Origin: Chishuiella changwenlii
GTDB lineage: Bacteria; Bacteroidota; Bacteroidia; Flavobacteriales; Weeksellaceae
DNA length: 64,000 nt
Direction: 5' to 3'
Assembly (NCBI RefSeq): GCF_900142565.1
Contig: NZ_FRBH01000009.1
Location: forward strand, 62,001 to 126,000
Program-made: the position numbers and the translations under genes
The notes under the pieces: model-generated
What the model was told of the DNA's origin: nothing
Seen by the model: only the letters and a program-made list of their open reading frames with translations
The model's database searches: none
Shown: positions 52,828-61,796 of the stretch, one piece after another
How the letters are laid out: every line of letters starts with the position of its first letter
Position numbering within the stretch: the first letter of the stretch is position 1

Positions 52828-52887
52828 TACTCTTATCATAAAAAAGATAATTACAAAAAATACAATTTAATTTATACTCTTAAAGCT

Positions 52888-52971
52888 TGTCATGCTGAGC
52901 CTGTCGAAGCATATTTAAGCTTCTCATTTATTTATAGCAAGATGAGATCCTGAAACGAGTTCAAGGTGACA
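52888..52971. repeat. TGTCA-type repeat at the right edge of the defence locus
   Basis: Starts TGTCATGCTGAGCCTGTCGA and ends with TCCTGAAACGAGTTCAAGGT then GACA. The left and right arms belong to two related repeat variants. The 52828-53105 spacer holds nothing else visible. Confidence 0.65.
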
Positions 52972-53105
52972 TATTAGACTTAAAATAAATTTATCATTAA
53001 ACACATTTAGTTTTCTCGTAAAAATAAACTAACGAATTTTAATTCAACATGCATAACAGTTTAAAAGTATCTAAATTTTAAGTATTTTTATGCTTTAAAT
53101 TTAGA

Positions 53106-54257
53106 ATGACAAAAAAGTTTTTAATTGCTGGAGCAGGAATTGCTGGATTAACATTAGCAAAAGCCTTACAAGATCTTGGATTTGAATATGAAATTTTTGA
53201 AGCCTCAGCTGAAGCGCGCGGAATTGGAGCTGGTTTTGGATTAGCTTCTAATGCAATGAAAGCCTTTGAGATTTTAGGTTTAGCTGACGAAGTAGCCCCT
53301 TTAGGTCACATGCTCGAAGATTTTGAGATACAAGATTGGCAAGAAAAAACAATTTTAAAAGCAGATACAAATAGACTTCGAAAAAATTATAATAACGAGA
53401 ATTTTGCCATTCATAGAGCAGATTTACATCGTTATTTAATTTCAAAAATAGATTCAACTCATATTCATACATCAAAAAGAATAAAATTCTTCGAACAAAG
53501 TTTTCAGAAAGTTATTTTACATTTTGAAGATGGTACAACAACCGAAGGAGATTTTTTAATTGCAGCAGATGGAATAAACTCTATTATTCGTCAGCAATTA
53601 TTAAAAGATTCTACACCAAGATATGCAGGTTATGTATGTTGGCGAGCAATTGTAGAAGATAAAACTTACTTTTCTAAAAAAAGTATAGAAACTTGGGGAC
53701 CAAATGGACGTTTTGGTTTAACGCCACTTATTAATAATCAGATTTATTGGTACGCTTGTGTAAATACACCTTTAAAATCGGAAGTCTATAATTATACACT
53801 TCAAGATATAAAAAATCAATTCAAAGATTATTCAGGACAAATTAGAAATACGCTTCAAAAAACAAAACAAGAAGATATTATTACAACACCTATTATGGAT
53901 ATAAAACCGATTAGTAATTATGCATTTAATCGTGTTTTATTAATTGGTGATGCTGCACATGCTACAACTCCAAATATGGGTCAAGGTGCTTGTATGGCGG
54001 TAGAAGATGTTTGTGTATTATATGATGAATTGATAAAAAATGAAACAGATATTTTACGTGCTTTCGAAGGTTATAATCGTCGTCGTTTAAAACGTACACA
54101 TTATATTATTGACACTTCTCGTTTGGCTGGTAAAGTTGCACAATGGGATAATAAATTTTTAATGGGTGTTAGAAATTTTATTTTTAGAAAATTACCACAG
54201 TCAATTACACAAAGCCCTTTAGAGGATTTACTAGAAGAGGATTTTATGAAGGTTTAG
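53106..54257 (+). CDS. FAD-dependent monooxygenase (PHBH-type)
   Basis: 383 residues. FAD dinucleotide motif GAGIAGLTLAKAL (8-20), the DG motif in LIAADGINSIIR (~153), and GDAAHATTPNMGQGACMAVE (~285-304), the ribityl-binding block. These are group A flavin hydroxylases that act on aromatics or larger ring compounds, including tetracycline-type and salicylate hydroxylases; the substrate is not predictable. YVCWRAIVEDK in the middle is common in the salicylate/urate-like branch. Confidence 0.9.
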   Translation: MTKKFLIAGAGIAGLTLAKALQDLGFEYEIFEASAEARGIGAGFGLASNAMKAFEILGLADEVAPLGHMLEDFEIQDWQEKTILKADTNRLRKNYNNENFAIHRADLHRYLISKIDSTHIHTSKRIKFFEQSFQKVILHFEDGTTTEGDFLIAADGINSIIRQQLLKDSTPRYAGYVCWRAIVEDKTYFSKKSIETWGPNGRFGLTPLINNQIYWYACVNTPLKSEVYNYTLQDIKNQFKDYSGQIRNTLQKTKQEDIITTPIMDIKPISNYAFNRVLLIGDAAHATTPNMGQGACMAVEDVCVLYDELIKNETDILRAFEGYNRRRLKRTHYIIDTSRLAGKVAQWDNKFLMGVRNFIFRKLPQSITQSPLEDLLEEDFMKV

Positions 54258-54269
54258 ATTAGTTGCTCT

Positions 54270-54554
54270 TCAAGCAAAGTTTAATTTTGATCCATTAATA
54301 ATTTGATTAAACCCATGTTTAAAAGACTCTGTATCAATCGAAATTTCCCAATCTTCAAATTCTCTTAATAAGTGCTTTTTTAAATAGATTTTTAATTCTA
54401 TTAATTTTTCTTTCATAGACGGTTCGTCATAAATTCCTTGTAGCGATTTATGATGTAGTGTAATATCTTGATTAATTCGATCTAAGATTAGCAAATCTAT
54501 ATAGTCGTCATATACAATCATAAAATCGTCAATAGTTCCTGTAAAATGTTTCAT
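54270..54554 (-). CDS. Small helical hypothetical protein
   Basis: 94 residues, MKHFTGTIDDFMIVYDDYID then a helical, charged body (EKLIELKIYLKKHLLREFED). No family recognised. It is convergent with the monooxygenase gene with only 12 bp between stop codons and divergent from the aldo/keto reductase gene, so the position fits a real gene. Confidence 0.62.
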   Translation of the reverse strand: MKHFTGTIDDFMIVYDDYIDLLILDRINQDITLHHKSLQGIYDEPSMKEKLIELKIYLKKHLLREFEDWEISIDTESFKHGFNQIINGSKLNFA

Positions 54555-54671
54555 TTCTCTTATTTTTTAGTTGTAATAAAGATTAAAATTTATTGAGAAT
54601 TTTTCTTTCATATTAATAAACTTTAACACGATTATTAACACTTTTTGACAATTTTGAATAAACGATTGTAT

Positions 54672-54679
54672 TAAATTTG
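54672..54679 (+). promoter_or_regulatory. -7 promoter element of the aldo/keto reductase gene
   Basis: TAAATTTG matches TAnnTTTG; a TTGACA-like segment lies ~24 bp upstream. The start codon is 55 bp downstream. Confidence 0.45.
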
Positions 54680-54734
54680 ACTAAGCAATTATGCTATTTT
54701 TTCGAAAATTATTAACTCATTAAAAATTAAAATA

Positions 54735-55574
54735 ATGAATCATTTTACATTAAATAATAATGTACAAATTCCTTCAATCGGTTTCGGAACTTGGTTATTA
54801 GATGGTGATAAAGTTATAGAGCCTGTTAAAATTGCTCTAGAAAAAGGATATACACATATAGATACAGCAGCAATTTATAAAAATGAAAAAGAAATTGGTG
54901 AAGTTTTAAAAGCGAGTAATGTAGATAGAAGTAAATTATTTATTACATCTAAATGTTGGAACACAGAACGTGGATACGAAAAAACATTAGCTGCTTTTGA
55001 TCAGACTTTAAAAGATTTACAAACAGATTATTTAGATTTATATTTAATTCACTGGCCAGCAAATGAAACGCAATTTCCAGAAAATTGGGCAGAAATTAAT
55101 GCTGATACTTGGCGCGCTATCGAAGAAATTTACAAATCTGGAAGAGTAAAATCTATAGGTGTAAGTAATTTTAATATCAATCATTTAGAAGCTCTTTTAA
55201 AAACGGCTGAAGTAAAACCAATGGTGAATCAAATAGAACTTCATCCAGGACATTCTCAACCAGAATTAGTTGCTTTTTGTAAGGAGAATGATATTCTTGT
55301 ACAAGCATGGAGTCCACTTGGTTCTGGAAGAATTCTAGAAAACGAATTAATTATTAAACTAGCAGAAAAATACAATGTTTCTGTTGGTCAAGTTTGTATT
55401 AATTACTGTTTATCGAAAGGAATTTTACCATTACCTCGTTCTTCTTCAGAGAAAAACATCGAAGGAAATTTAGATTCTGAATCTTTTACATTAAGTGCAG
55501 AAGATATTAAAGCGATAGATGATTTACCAACAGAAGGTTTTTCTGGTTTAAACCCTTCTAAGGTTGACTTCTAA
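54735..55574 (+). CDS. Aldo/keto reductase
   Basis: 279 residues. Start VQIPSIGFGTWLLDGDKV, then YTHIDTAAIYKNEKEIGEVL (catalytic D and Y), SKCWN, LDLYLIHWPAN (catalytic H), VKSIGVSNFNINHLEAL, NQIELHP and the NADPH-binding LPLPRSSSEKNIEGNL. Catalytic tetrad D-Y-K-H is intact (K in LFITSKCW). It reduces aldehydes or ketones with NADPH in the cytosol. A single-gene unit with promoter and terminator. Confidence 0.93.
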   Translation: MNHFTLNNNVQIPSIGFGTWLLDGDKVIEPVKIALEKGYTHIDTAAIYKNEKEIGEVLKASNVDRSKLFITSKCWNTERGYEKTLAAFDQTLKDLQTDYLDLYLIHWPANETQFPENWAEINADTWRAIEEIYKSGRVKSIGVSNFNINHLEALLKTAEVKPMVNQIELHPGHSQPELVAFCKENDILVQAWSPLGSGRILENELIIKLAEKYNVSVGQVCINYCLSKGILPLPRSSSEKNIEGNLDSESFTLSAEDIKAIDDLPTEGFSGLNPSKVDF

Positions 55575-55605
55575 TTAATTAGATAAATATTCAATCAAAA
55601 AAATT

Positions 55606-55633
55606 AAAAACCTCTTTTATAAAGAGGTTTTTT
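55606..55633 (+). terminator. Terminator of the aldo/keto reductase gene
   Basis: AAAAACCTCTTT pairs with AAAGAGGTTTTT over a TAT loop, followed by Ts. Confidence 0.87.
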
Positions 55634-55696
55634 GGTTTACAATCTTCAAAAAAATCAATACTTTTACGTTTAAGAAATGTAAATAAATACAACTTT

Positions 55697-56809
55697 ATGA
55701 GCCAGATAACTGAAAGTCCTTTTAAAACATATTTTGATGCAACACTTGATCGCTGTGGCTTTGATGAAGATTTAAAAGCAGGAATTTTATTCTTTTTAGG
55801 TGAAAGCATTATTAGTGCGAATACAAATCAATTAATGAATATGTTTCCTGATGAACAAAAAATTCATCAAGAATTTAGTCGTTTATTTACTTTATACGCT
55901 ACTCCATCGGCTACATACAATCCTTTTGAGGAATTAAATACAGCGCCAATAAAACAATTAATTTATACATATAATGAAGTTTATGTAAATATTATTCGTG
56001 ATAAGGAATTTAATTTTGATCAAGTTGTAAAAGAGGATTTAAAAACTGAAATTGATGAAAGTTTTGTAGCGCTTTTTAAAGGAAAAGAATACAAGTTAAT
56101 TACAACTCACCACTTAAGTACAGCGTTTTTTAAACAAATTGGAGCGTATATCAATCAATTCGATTTAGCTTATCAAGATATTTATTTAGCTGGTGTAAAT
56201 TATTATCAAGAAAAACAAAGAATAGACTTTGAAGGAACAAATCTTTTAAATCTTAATATTATAGATAGTTTTTCTCCTTTGTACACTACTCTATTTCATT
56301 ATCCTTTATTGTTTACATATTACCCAAATAACTTAAACGGAAATCATTTATTTAGTTCAATTTCTCAATTTTTGTATTTACATACGAATACAGATATTGC
56401 AAAACATATACATGCTTTTCATAACCATATTTTTTACGAAGAAAATCCTCGTAGAGTAAGAACTGGATGGGAATTTGAAGAAATAGAAAGAGGCATATTA
56501 ATTTCACAAACATTGCATAATGCTTTAAATATTCGTCAATCTCCGATTGCTAGAACAAGACCAGATTTTTTAGTTTCTGATAATTATTTGATGAAAGAAT
56601 TAAAAAATGAATCTATTCCTTTAGATGCATTTAAGGAATTAATTACAAGAACAATTGAGGAATATTACGAAATTAACCTGAATGAAGTTGTGGAAGGAAA
56701 ATTAAATCATGCAGAGTTTTTACAGCTTTTAGCAATTATTTTTTACGAGACAACTGCTCATACAATGATTATAAAAGAATGGAAAACATCTCTGAAAGTA
56801 ATAAAATAA
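55697..56809 (+). CDS. Hypothetical helical protein
   Basis: 370 residues from MSQITESPFKTYFDATLDRC. No transmembrane segment or signal. The middle (NLLNLNIIDSFSPLYTTLFH) and end (FLQLLAIIFYETTAHTMIIK) are helical and aromatic-rich with several His, but no known active-site pattern is visible. Its 3' end overlaps the next gene by 31 bp, so the two are coupled. No family recognised. Confidence 0.7.
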   Translation: MSQITESPFKTYFDATLDRCGFDEDLKAGILFFLGESIISANTNQLMNMFPDEQKIHQEFSRLFTLYATPSATYNPFEELNTAPIKQLIYTYNEVYVNIIRDKEFNFDQVVKEDLKTEIDESFVALFKGKEYKLITTHHLSTAFFKQIGAYINQFDLAYQDIYLAGVNYYQEKQRIDFEGTNLLNLNIIDSFSPLYTTLFHYPLLFTYYPNNLNGNHLFSSISQFLYLHTNTDIAKHIHAFHNHIFYEENPRRVRTGWEFEEIERGILISQTLHNALNIRQSPIARTRPDFLVSDNYLMKELKNESIPLDAFKELITRTIEEYYEINLNEVVEGKLNHAEFLQLLAIIFYETTAHTMIIKEWKTSLKVIK

Positions 56810-57036
56810 AATTAGAAGAATATTTTGGTGAATTATTACCACGATTACCTTTTAAAACAATTTCATTCTACGAATCGAGTAATTCTTGGGAAGGACAAAT
56901 TGAATATAATTTGAATTTAGAAACTGGTGAATTAACTTATAATACGATTGAGAATGTTCAACACACAATAGAAATTTCACCTGATCTTATGCAAAGAATA
57001 GAAAGTGAAATTATAATGATGCTTGAGAATTTATAA
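56779..57036 (+). CDS. Small acidic hypothetical protein
   Basis: 85 residues, MENISESNKIKLEEYFGELL with a beta-like middle (EGQIEYNLNLETGELTYNTI) and an end helix. It overlaps the 370-residue gene by 31 bp in another frame. Alternative downstream starts are absent near the overlap. Plausible partner of the larger protein; no family recognised. Confidence 0.6.
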   Translation: MENISESNKIKLEEYFGELLPRLPFKTISFYESSNSWEGQIEYNLNLETGELTYNTIENVQHTIEISPDLMQRIESEIIMMLENL

Positions 57037-57080
57037 GGTTTCGTTGTACAATGTATAAAGTAAAAGATTGCCATTTAATC

Positions 57081-57440
57081 CGTCATTTCGAGTGGAATTC
57101 GGTAGAATTTTGTATCGAGAAATAAGTAAGGATTAATTGATTTTCTTATCTAAGTTCTCAATACAATTTTTCTTCATTTCTTTACGAAAAATCAATCGAA
57201 CTGACAGAAAATTGTGTTGTAATTTTTTAAATAATACATTTTATCAAGTCATGTTTGTTACATTGAACTTGCCAAAATGTTCTTTCAAAATCGCATAATA
57301 CTTAACCCGTCATTTCGAGTGAAATTCGGTAGAATTTTGTATCGAGAAATAAGTAAGGATTAATTGATTTTCTTATCTAAGTTCTCAATACAATTTTTCT
57401 TCATTTCATTACGAAAAATTACTCAAACTGACAGAAAATT
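57081..57440. repeat. Two copies of the palindromic unit of the 25-kb array, in opposite orientation
   Basis: Copies at 57081-57211 and 57308-57440, 227 bp apart. Each runs CGTCATTTCGAGTG ... TTTGTATCGAGAAATAAGTAAG ... CTGACAGAAAATT, the reverse complement of the units at 25172-25710. Between them is a decayed TGTCA-type repeat (AAGTCATGTTTGTTACATTG near 57247). The gap 57037-57524 holds no gene. Confidence 0.88.
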
Positions 57441-57488
57441 ACTAAATATGATATTGAAATAATGAATAGAAAATTAGTTTATTATATA

Positions 57489-57520
57489 AAAAAATCGAGA
57501 TAATTCTCGATTTTTTTTAT
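57489..57520. terminator. Hairpin after the small tail-anchored gene
   Basis: AATCGAGA (57493-57500) pairs with TCTCGATT (57505-57512). A-run left and T-run right make it bidirectional. Confidence 0.82.
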
Positions 57521-57524
57521 ATGA

Positions 57525-57662
57525 TTAATTTAAAAGCTGTAGTATACATATTACACTAATTGTTATTATAATTATGATAATAATAACATCTTTTAATTGA
57601 ATGTTCTTTTCACCAAATTTCACATTTTGGTTAATTGACTTTTTTTTCTTAGGTAAGGACAT
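57525..57662 (-). CDS. 45-residue tail-anchored membrane protein
   Basis: Translating the minus strand from the ATG at 57662 gives MSLPKKKKSINQNVKFGEKN followed by IQLKDVIIIIIIITISVICI and LQLLN. The first half is basic and soluble; the second half is one clear membrane helix. The stop lies four bases before a strong hairpin, which supports a real gene. It is too short to be found by usual ORF cut-offs. The porin gene ends 73 bp upstream in the same direction. Confidence 0.55.
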   Translation of the reverse strand: MSLPKKKKSINQNVKFGEKNIQLKDVIIIIIIITISVICILQLLN

Positions 57663-57735
57663 TTGTATAGGTTTTATACAAATTTAAAAAAAAGCATTTA
57701 AAAACATTTAAAAATCGGTTAAAATTTATTTAGTT

Positions 57736-58971
57736 TTAAATACCAATTTCTATTTGAAAACGAGCATACCAGTTATTCTTATTATTCAAATTATAAAACT
57801 TTTGTTGTTCATAAGTAAATTCAGCCTGTAATTTGAATGCATGCTCCCAAATATATTTTGTAAGTCCAATTGTATATTGATTTGTATTTGGAGTAAAATC
57901 AAAAATTTCTTTATCTACTTTTTGTGTAGAATATCTACCTATGACTTCCCAATGTTTGGGGAATGTATATGAACCTTGAAAATCTGATCCATAGCCATTA
58001 TAGACATAATTAAATTTAGAAATATCTTCTGGATTATAAAATAAAGCTTTATCAGAATCTCTACTCATATAAGAATACATAAAACTCCAACCTCTATATT
58101 TAAACATCGCGTCAAAAAATAAAGACTGAATGTTTGCTGTTCCTCCTCCAAGAATATCGTCTCCCAATCCTCCTTGTGTTCTATGAGCTCTATCATTATA
58201 ACTATAAGCCCCAGAAAGCATCACTTTTGGAGTTTGTTCTCTATGCATATCTCCTTCGAAGTTGCTTCCTCCATTTGAAAAATCTCCGAATGGGAATAAT
58301 TCAACCTTTCCAGTATAAGCAAGTCCAGTATCATTAAAATTTGTCCAGTTACGTCCTTCTCCAGTAGAAATTGCACCTCTTAAAATATAAGAGAACTTTT
58401 CACTTTCTCGCTTGTTATATAATACTTGAAATCCAAAGTCTCTATCAATATTAAATTTTGCATTATTAATAGAACGATCTGTTAATTGTAATGCACCAGA
58501 TGAATTTACACGTTGACGGTTTCCTGGTAATTTTGTTTGTCCAAAACCTAAACTCCAATGTTTATTTGGATAATAAAATATCATGGCATCACGAATAATA
58601 TTGGTATTTTTTCCTTCTTCGGCACTACCAACATCACCTGCAGCAAATGATAATTGCATAGAGTATCCAAATTTTGGATCTCCAATATATCCATCAAATC
58701 TTAGGCGTAAACGTCTTATCTGTCCATCAATTTTATCTTCATCACCATCAGAATGAATATATTCCATTCTGTTTTGCATACGAAATCGTATATTAACTTG
58801 ATACAAACTATCAGGTGAAGTAATTCCTAATCCGTTTCCATAACTATAATATGGAGACATCATATTTTTGAATTCTTGAACTGTTTTTTTTGGAATTTTT
58901 GTAGAATCTTTTTCTTGAGCAAAAGTTACGAAAGTGAATACAAGAAAGAGGTAAGATAGTAATTTCTTCAT
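57736..58971 (-). CDS. Phosphate-selective porin-like outer membrane protein
   Basis: 411 residues with a signal peptide (MKKLLSYLFLVFTFVTFAQE). Strand signatures of the OprO/OprP family are IRRLRLRFDGYIGDPKFGYS, WSLGFGQTKLPGNRQRVNSS and the final strands FKLQAEFTYEQQKFYNL and WYARFQIEIGI. It probably forms a trimeric anion-type channel. It is unlike the porin at 5152 in sequence, and it lacks the TTAGAA repeat upstream. Confidence 0.87.
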   Translation of the reverse strand: MKKLLSYLFLVFTFVTFAQEKDSTKIPKKTVQEFKNMMSPYYSYGNGLGITSPDSLYQVNIRFRMQNRMEYIHSDGDEDKIDGQIRRLRLRFDGYIGDPKFGYSMQLSFAAGDVGSAEEGKNTNIIRDAMIFYYPNKHWSLGFGQTKLPGNRQRVNSSGALQLTDRSINNAKFNIDRDFGFQVLYNKRESEKFSYILRGAISTGEGRNWTNFNDTGLAYTGKVELFPFGDFSNGGSNFEGDMHREQTPKVMLSGAYSYNDRAHRTQGGLGDDILGGGTANIQSLFFDAMFKYRGWSFMYSYMSRDSDKALFYNPEDISKFNYVYNGYGSDFQGSYTFPKHWEVIGRYSTQKVDKEIFDFTPNTNQYTIGLTKYIWEHAFKLQAEFTYEQQKFYNLNNKNNWYARFQIEIGI

Positions 58972-59049
58972 AGAATTTATAAAATCATTTCGAGATACAA
59001 AAAGAACACATTTAAGTTAAATAATAGTTACTTAAATATTATCTAAAAA

Positions 59050-59580
59050 TTAAATTAACGTTAATAAAGTTTCAAAATTCTCTATCCTGTGATTATCATC
59101 AACTTCAATAATCTGTATTTGATCAGTAAAAATTTTTTGTTGAATCTCAAAAAAATCTTTTAATTTCTCTGTATTCAGAATATCATCATGTAAAGCTAAA
59201 AACACTTTAGTATCTTCAAAACGGTTCATATCAGCCAAATATTTACTTAGCTCCTCTGGTAAATCATCAACATATTTAAAAGACTGATCTACCAAAGGAT
59301 TAAGTAAAATCAATTCACTTGATTTTCCATTTTCTTTTAATTTCTTCTGAAGTTGCCATGCAAAATTTCCACCTGTGGAACTACCTATTATTACAAGGTT
59401 ATTGATAATTCCTTTCAGTTTTTCATAAGTTGCCTGAATAATATCAAAAATATTATTTTCAACTGTCCATTCTACACAAATAGCTGTTGGAAAAGCTTCT
59501 TTTAGAATTTTAAATTTCTGAGAATTTACAGAACTATTTAATCCATGTATATAAACTATTTGTCTATTATCAATTTCCAT
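59050..59580 (-). CDS. Alpha/beta hydrolase (YqiA/UPF0227-like esterase)
   Basis: 176 residues. Oxyanion-side motif IVYIHGLNSSVNSQK (HG), nucleophile elbow GSSTGG at ~68-73 (S70), Asp in LALHDDIL and His in VDDNHRIENFETLL complete a Ser-Asp-His triad. The small size fits the UPF0227/YqiA esterase type, which acts on short acyl esters. It stands 69 bp downstream of the HAD gene, in the same direction. Confidence 0.82.
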   Translation of the reverse strand: MEIDNRQIVYIHGLNSSVNSQKFKILKEAFPTAICVEWTVENNIFDIIQATYEKLKGIINNLVIIGSSTGGNFAWQLQKKLKENGKSSELILLNPLVDQSFKYVDDLPEELSKYLADMNRFEDTKVFLALHDDILNTEKLKDFFEIQQKIFTDQIQIIEVDDNHRIENFETLLTLI

Positions 59581-59649
59581 ATTTGTGTGAATTAGTAAAT
59601 CAAAAATAGTAAGAAATCAGATACAACTTCAAGAAATTCAAAATGTTTC

Positions 59650-60432
59650 CTAAATTATTTCATACTTTTTTAAAGCATTCCATATACCATCTTCTTCAAC
59701 AGAAGTTGTAACATAATCTGCAATTTGTTTTACATTTTCGTTTGCATTTCCCATTGCAACACCAATTGTACAACCTTTTAACATTGCTATGTCGTTACCT
59801 CCATCTCCAAAAGACATTGTTTTAGAAAGATCTATATTGTATTTATTTGCCATTCTTTCTATCCCTTTCATCTTATTAACATCTTTCGGATTAATATCCG
59901 CAAAATGTTCTATCCATCTTGTTGCAACACTATTTTTAAGAACATTTTCCATTAAATATTTCTCTTGTATTTCATCTACAAAAAGATTCATTTGCATAAT
60001 GTTATCTCTTCTTAAATCTTTCGGATTTACAACATCTGGAACTTTTATATTGAAATGACTAAATGATTTAATAATACCGTCATTAACACGATTTATGCTA
60101 AATGGATTATCTGTTGTCATAAAAGAAAATGCTGTCGGATTTTGCTCATCATATTCTAATAGCGCTTCAATATCATTTGGATCAAGATATTCTACGAAAA
60201 AAGTATTTTTATTTTCATCAGAACACATTCCTCCATTGTTATTAATAAACCCATTAAATCCATAACCAAAGACATCATCTGGCATATCTACCAAATTTCT
60301 TCCTGTTGCAATATATATGTTCTTATTTTTTTGTTTTAATAATTGTAACGCTTCTAAAGTTGAATCGCTAATTGTATGATTTTCGAAACCTTGTAAAGTT
60401 CCATCAAAATCAAAGAAAAAAGATTCTATCAT
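59650..60432 (-). CDS. Cof-type HAD-IIB hydrolase
   Basis: 260 residues. HAD motif I FFFDFDGTLQG (D8/D10), motif II T in YIATGRN, motif III K in DVNKMKGIERM and motif IV GDGGNDIAMLKG near the end. The C2B cap lies between ~85 and 180. Members dephosphorylate sugar phosphates, flavin nucleotides or pyridoxal phosphate; the substrate is not predictable. The next gene upstream is lysine aminotransferase, 61 bp away. Confidence 0.9.
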   Translation of the reverse strand: MIESFFFDFDGTLQGFENHTISDSTLEALQLLKQKNKNIYIATGRNLVDMPDDVFGYGFNGFINNNGGMCSDENKNTFFVEYLDPNDIEALLEYDEQNPTAFSFMTTDNPFSINRVNDGIIKSFSHFNIKVPDVVNPKDLRRDNIMQMNLFVDEIQEKYLMENVLKNSVATRWIEHFADINPKDVNKMKGIERMANKYNIDLSKTMSFGDGGNDIAMLKGCTIGVAMGNANENVKQIADYVTTSVEEDGIWNALKKYEII

Positions 60433-60493
60433 TTTTATTTTTTATAGTACTACAAAGTTAAAAAGCAATCTTTATTCCAATCCAACTTTTTAA

Positions 60494-61783
60494 TTATTTT
60501 AATGATAATTTAATAATTTCTATCGTTTTATTAGCATCTTCTAAGGAAATATTAAGATGCGGGCGTAAACGAACGGATTTTTCCCCACAAGCCAATAATA
60601 TTAATTTATGTTCAAAGCATCTTTTTATAAAAGAAGATCTAACATCTTCCGATTCAAAATCAAAAGCTATAAATAATCCTAATCCGCGAACGGCATTTAT
60701 TTTTTTTGTTTCTTTAGCTATCTTAAAAAATTCTTCTAAAAAGTATTTACCTATTTTTTGAGCATTTTCTACTAAATTTTCTTTTTCTATAACTTCTAAA
60801 ATCAATTTAAATCTCAACATATCAATATAGTTCCCTCCAAATGTAGAATTAATTCTACTCGATTCTTTGAAAACATTATTTGGAATGATATCTAATTTTT
60901 CTTTATTCGCTAAAATTCCACAAACTTGTGTCTTTTTACCAAAAGAAAGTATATCTGGAACAACATCATAATGCTGGAATGCCCACATTTTACCAGTCAT
61001 TCCCATTCCTGTTTGTACTTCATCAAAAATTAGTAATATCTCTTCTTTGTTGCATATTTCTCTCAATTTTAAAAGAAAATCTTTTCTAAAATAATTATCC
61101 CCGCCTTCTCCTTGAATTGGTTCTATTATAATACATGCAATTTTATTTCTTCTTTTAGATAAAGCCTCTTCTATTTGTTGAACAGCTTTATCTTCAGCAT
61201 TTATTGTTTCTTGTAAGTTATTTTCAGTTACAGGATACGATCTTTTTGGATTATCAATTCTTGGCCAATCAAATTTCGGAAAATATTGATATTTTCTTGG
61301 ATCTCTTGTATTCGTTAAAGAAAGTGTATAACCAGAACGACCATGAAAAGCTTGCTTGAAATGAATAACTTCACCAGCCTCTTGTTCTATTCCTTTAGAA
61401 AAATTAAGACGAGTTTTCCAATCAAACGCAACTTTTAGAGCATTTTCAACCGCTAATGTTCCTCCATCAATAAGAAATAAATATTGCAGTTCCTTTGGCA
61501 TTGCAACGCGCTCAAAAGTCTCTACAAAATCAGCATAATCTTTTGTATATATATCTGACATTGCTGGTTTATTAATAGCATTTCTACCTAGGAAATCTTT
61601 TTTACGCAATAAATCTGGATGATTATAACCAATAGATGTAGATGCAAACATGGAAAACATATCTAAATATTCTACCCCATTTTCATCTACGATATAAGAA
61701 CCATGTGATTTTTCGACATCCATTACAATAGGATAACCGTCTACTAATATATGTTTTGCTAGTTTTTCGTGTGTTGTACTCAT
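60494..61783 (-). CDS. lat: L-lysine 6-aminotransferase
   Basis: 429 residues from the Met at 61783 (MSTTHEKLAKHILVDGYPIV), chosen over one 17 codons upstream. Fold-type I class III aminotransferase: the PLP lysine lies in LSFGKKTQVCGILANK, preceded by the D of LLIFDEVQTGMGMTG. GYPIVMDVEKSHGSYIVDEN and MFASTSIGYNHPDLL are hallmarks of the lysine epsilon-aminotransferase branch. It moves the 6-amino group of lysine to 2-oxoglutarate, giving 2-aminoadipate 6-semialdehyde. The semialdehyde dehydrogenase gene lies 13 bp upstream in the same operon. Confidence 0.9.
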   Translation of the reverse strand: MSTTHEKLAKHILVDGYPIVMDVEKSHGSYIVDENGVEYLDMFSMFASTSIGYNHPDLLRKKDFLGRNAINKPAMSDIYTKDYADFVETFERVAMPKELQYLFLIDGGTLAVENALKVAFDWKTRLNFSKGIEQEAGEVIHFKQAFHGRSGYTLSLTNTRDPRKYQYFPKFDWPRIDNPKRSYPVTENNLQETINAEDKAVQQIEEALSKRRNKIACIIIEPIQGEGGDNYFRKDFLLKLREICNKEEILLIFDEVQTGMGMTGKMWAFQHYDVVPDILSFGKKTQVCGILANKEKLDIIPNNVFKESSRINSTFGGNYIDMLRFKLILEVIEKENLVENAQKIGKYFLEEFFKIAKETKKINAVRGLGLFIAFDFESEDVRSSFIKRCFEHKLILLACGEKSVRLRPHLNISLEDANKTIEIIKLSLK

Positions 61784-61796
61784 TTGTGTAGATTTT

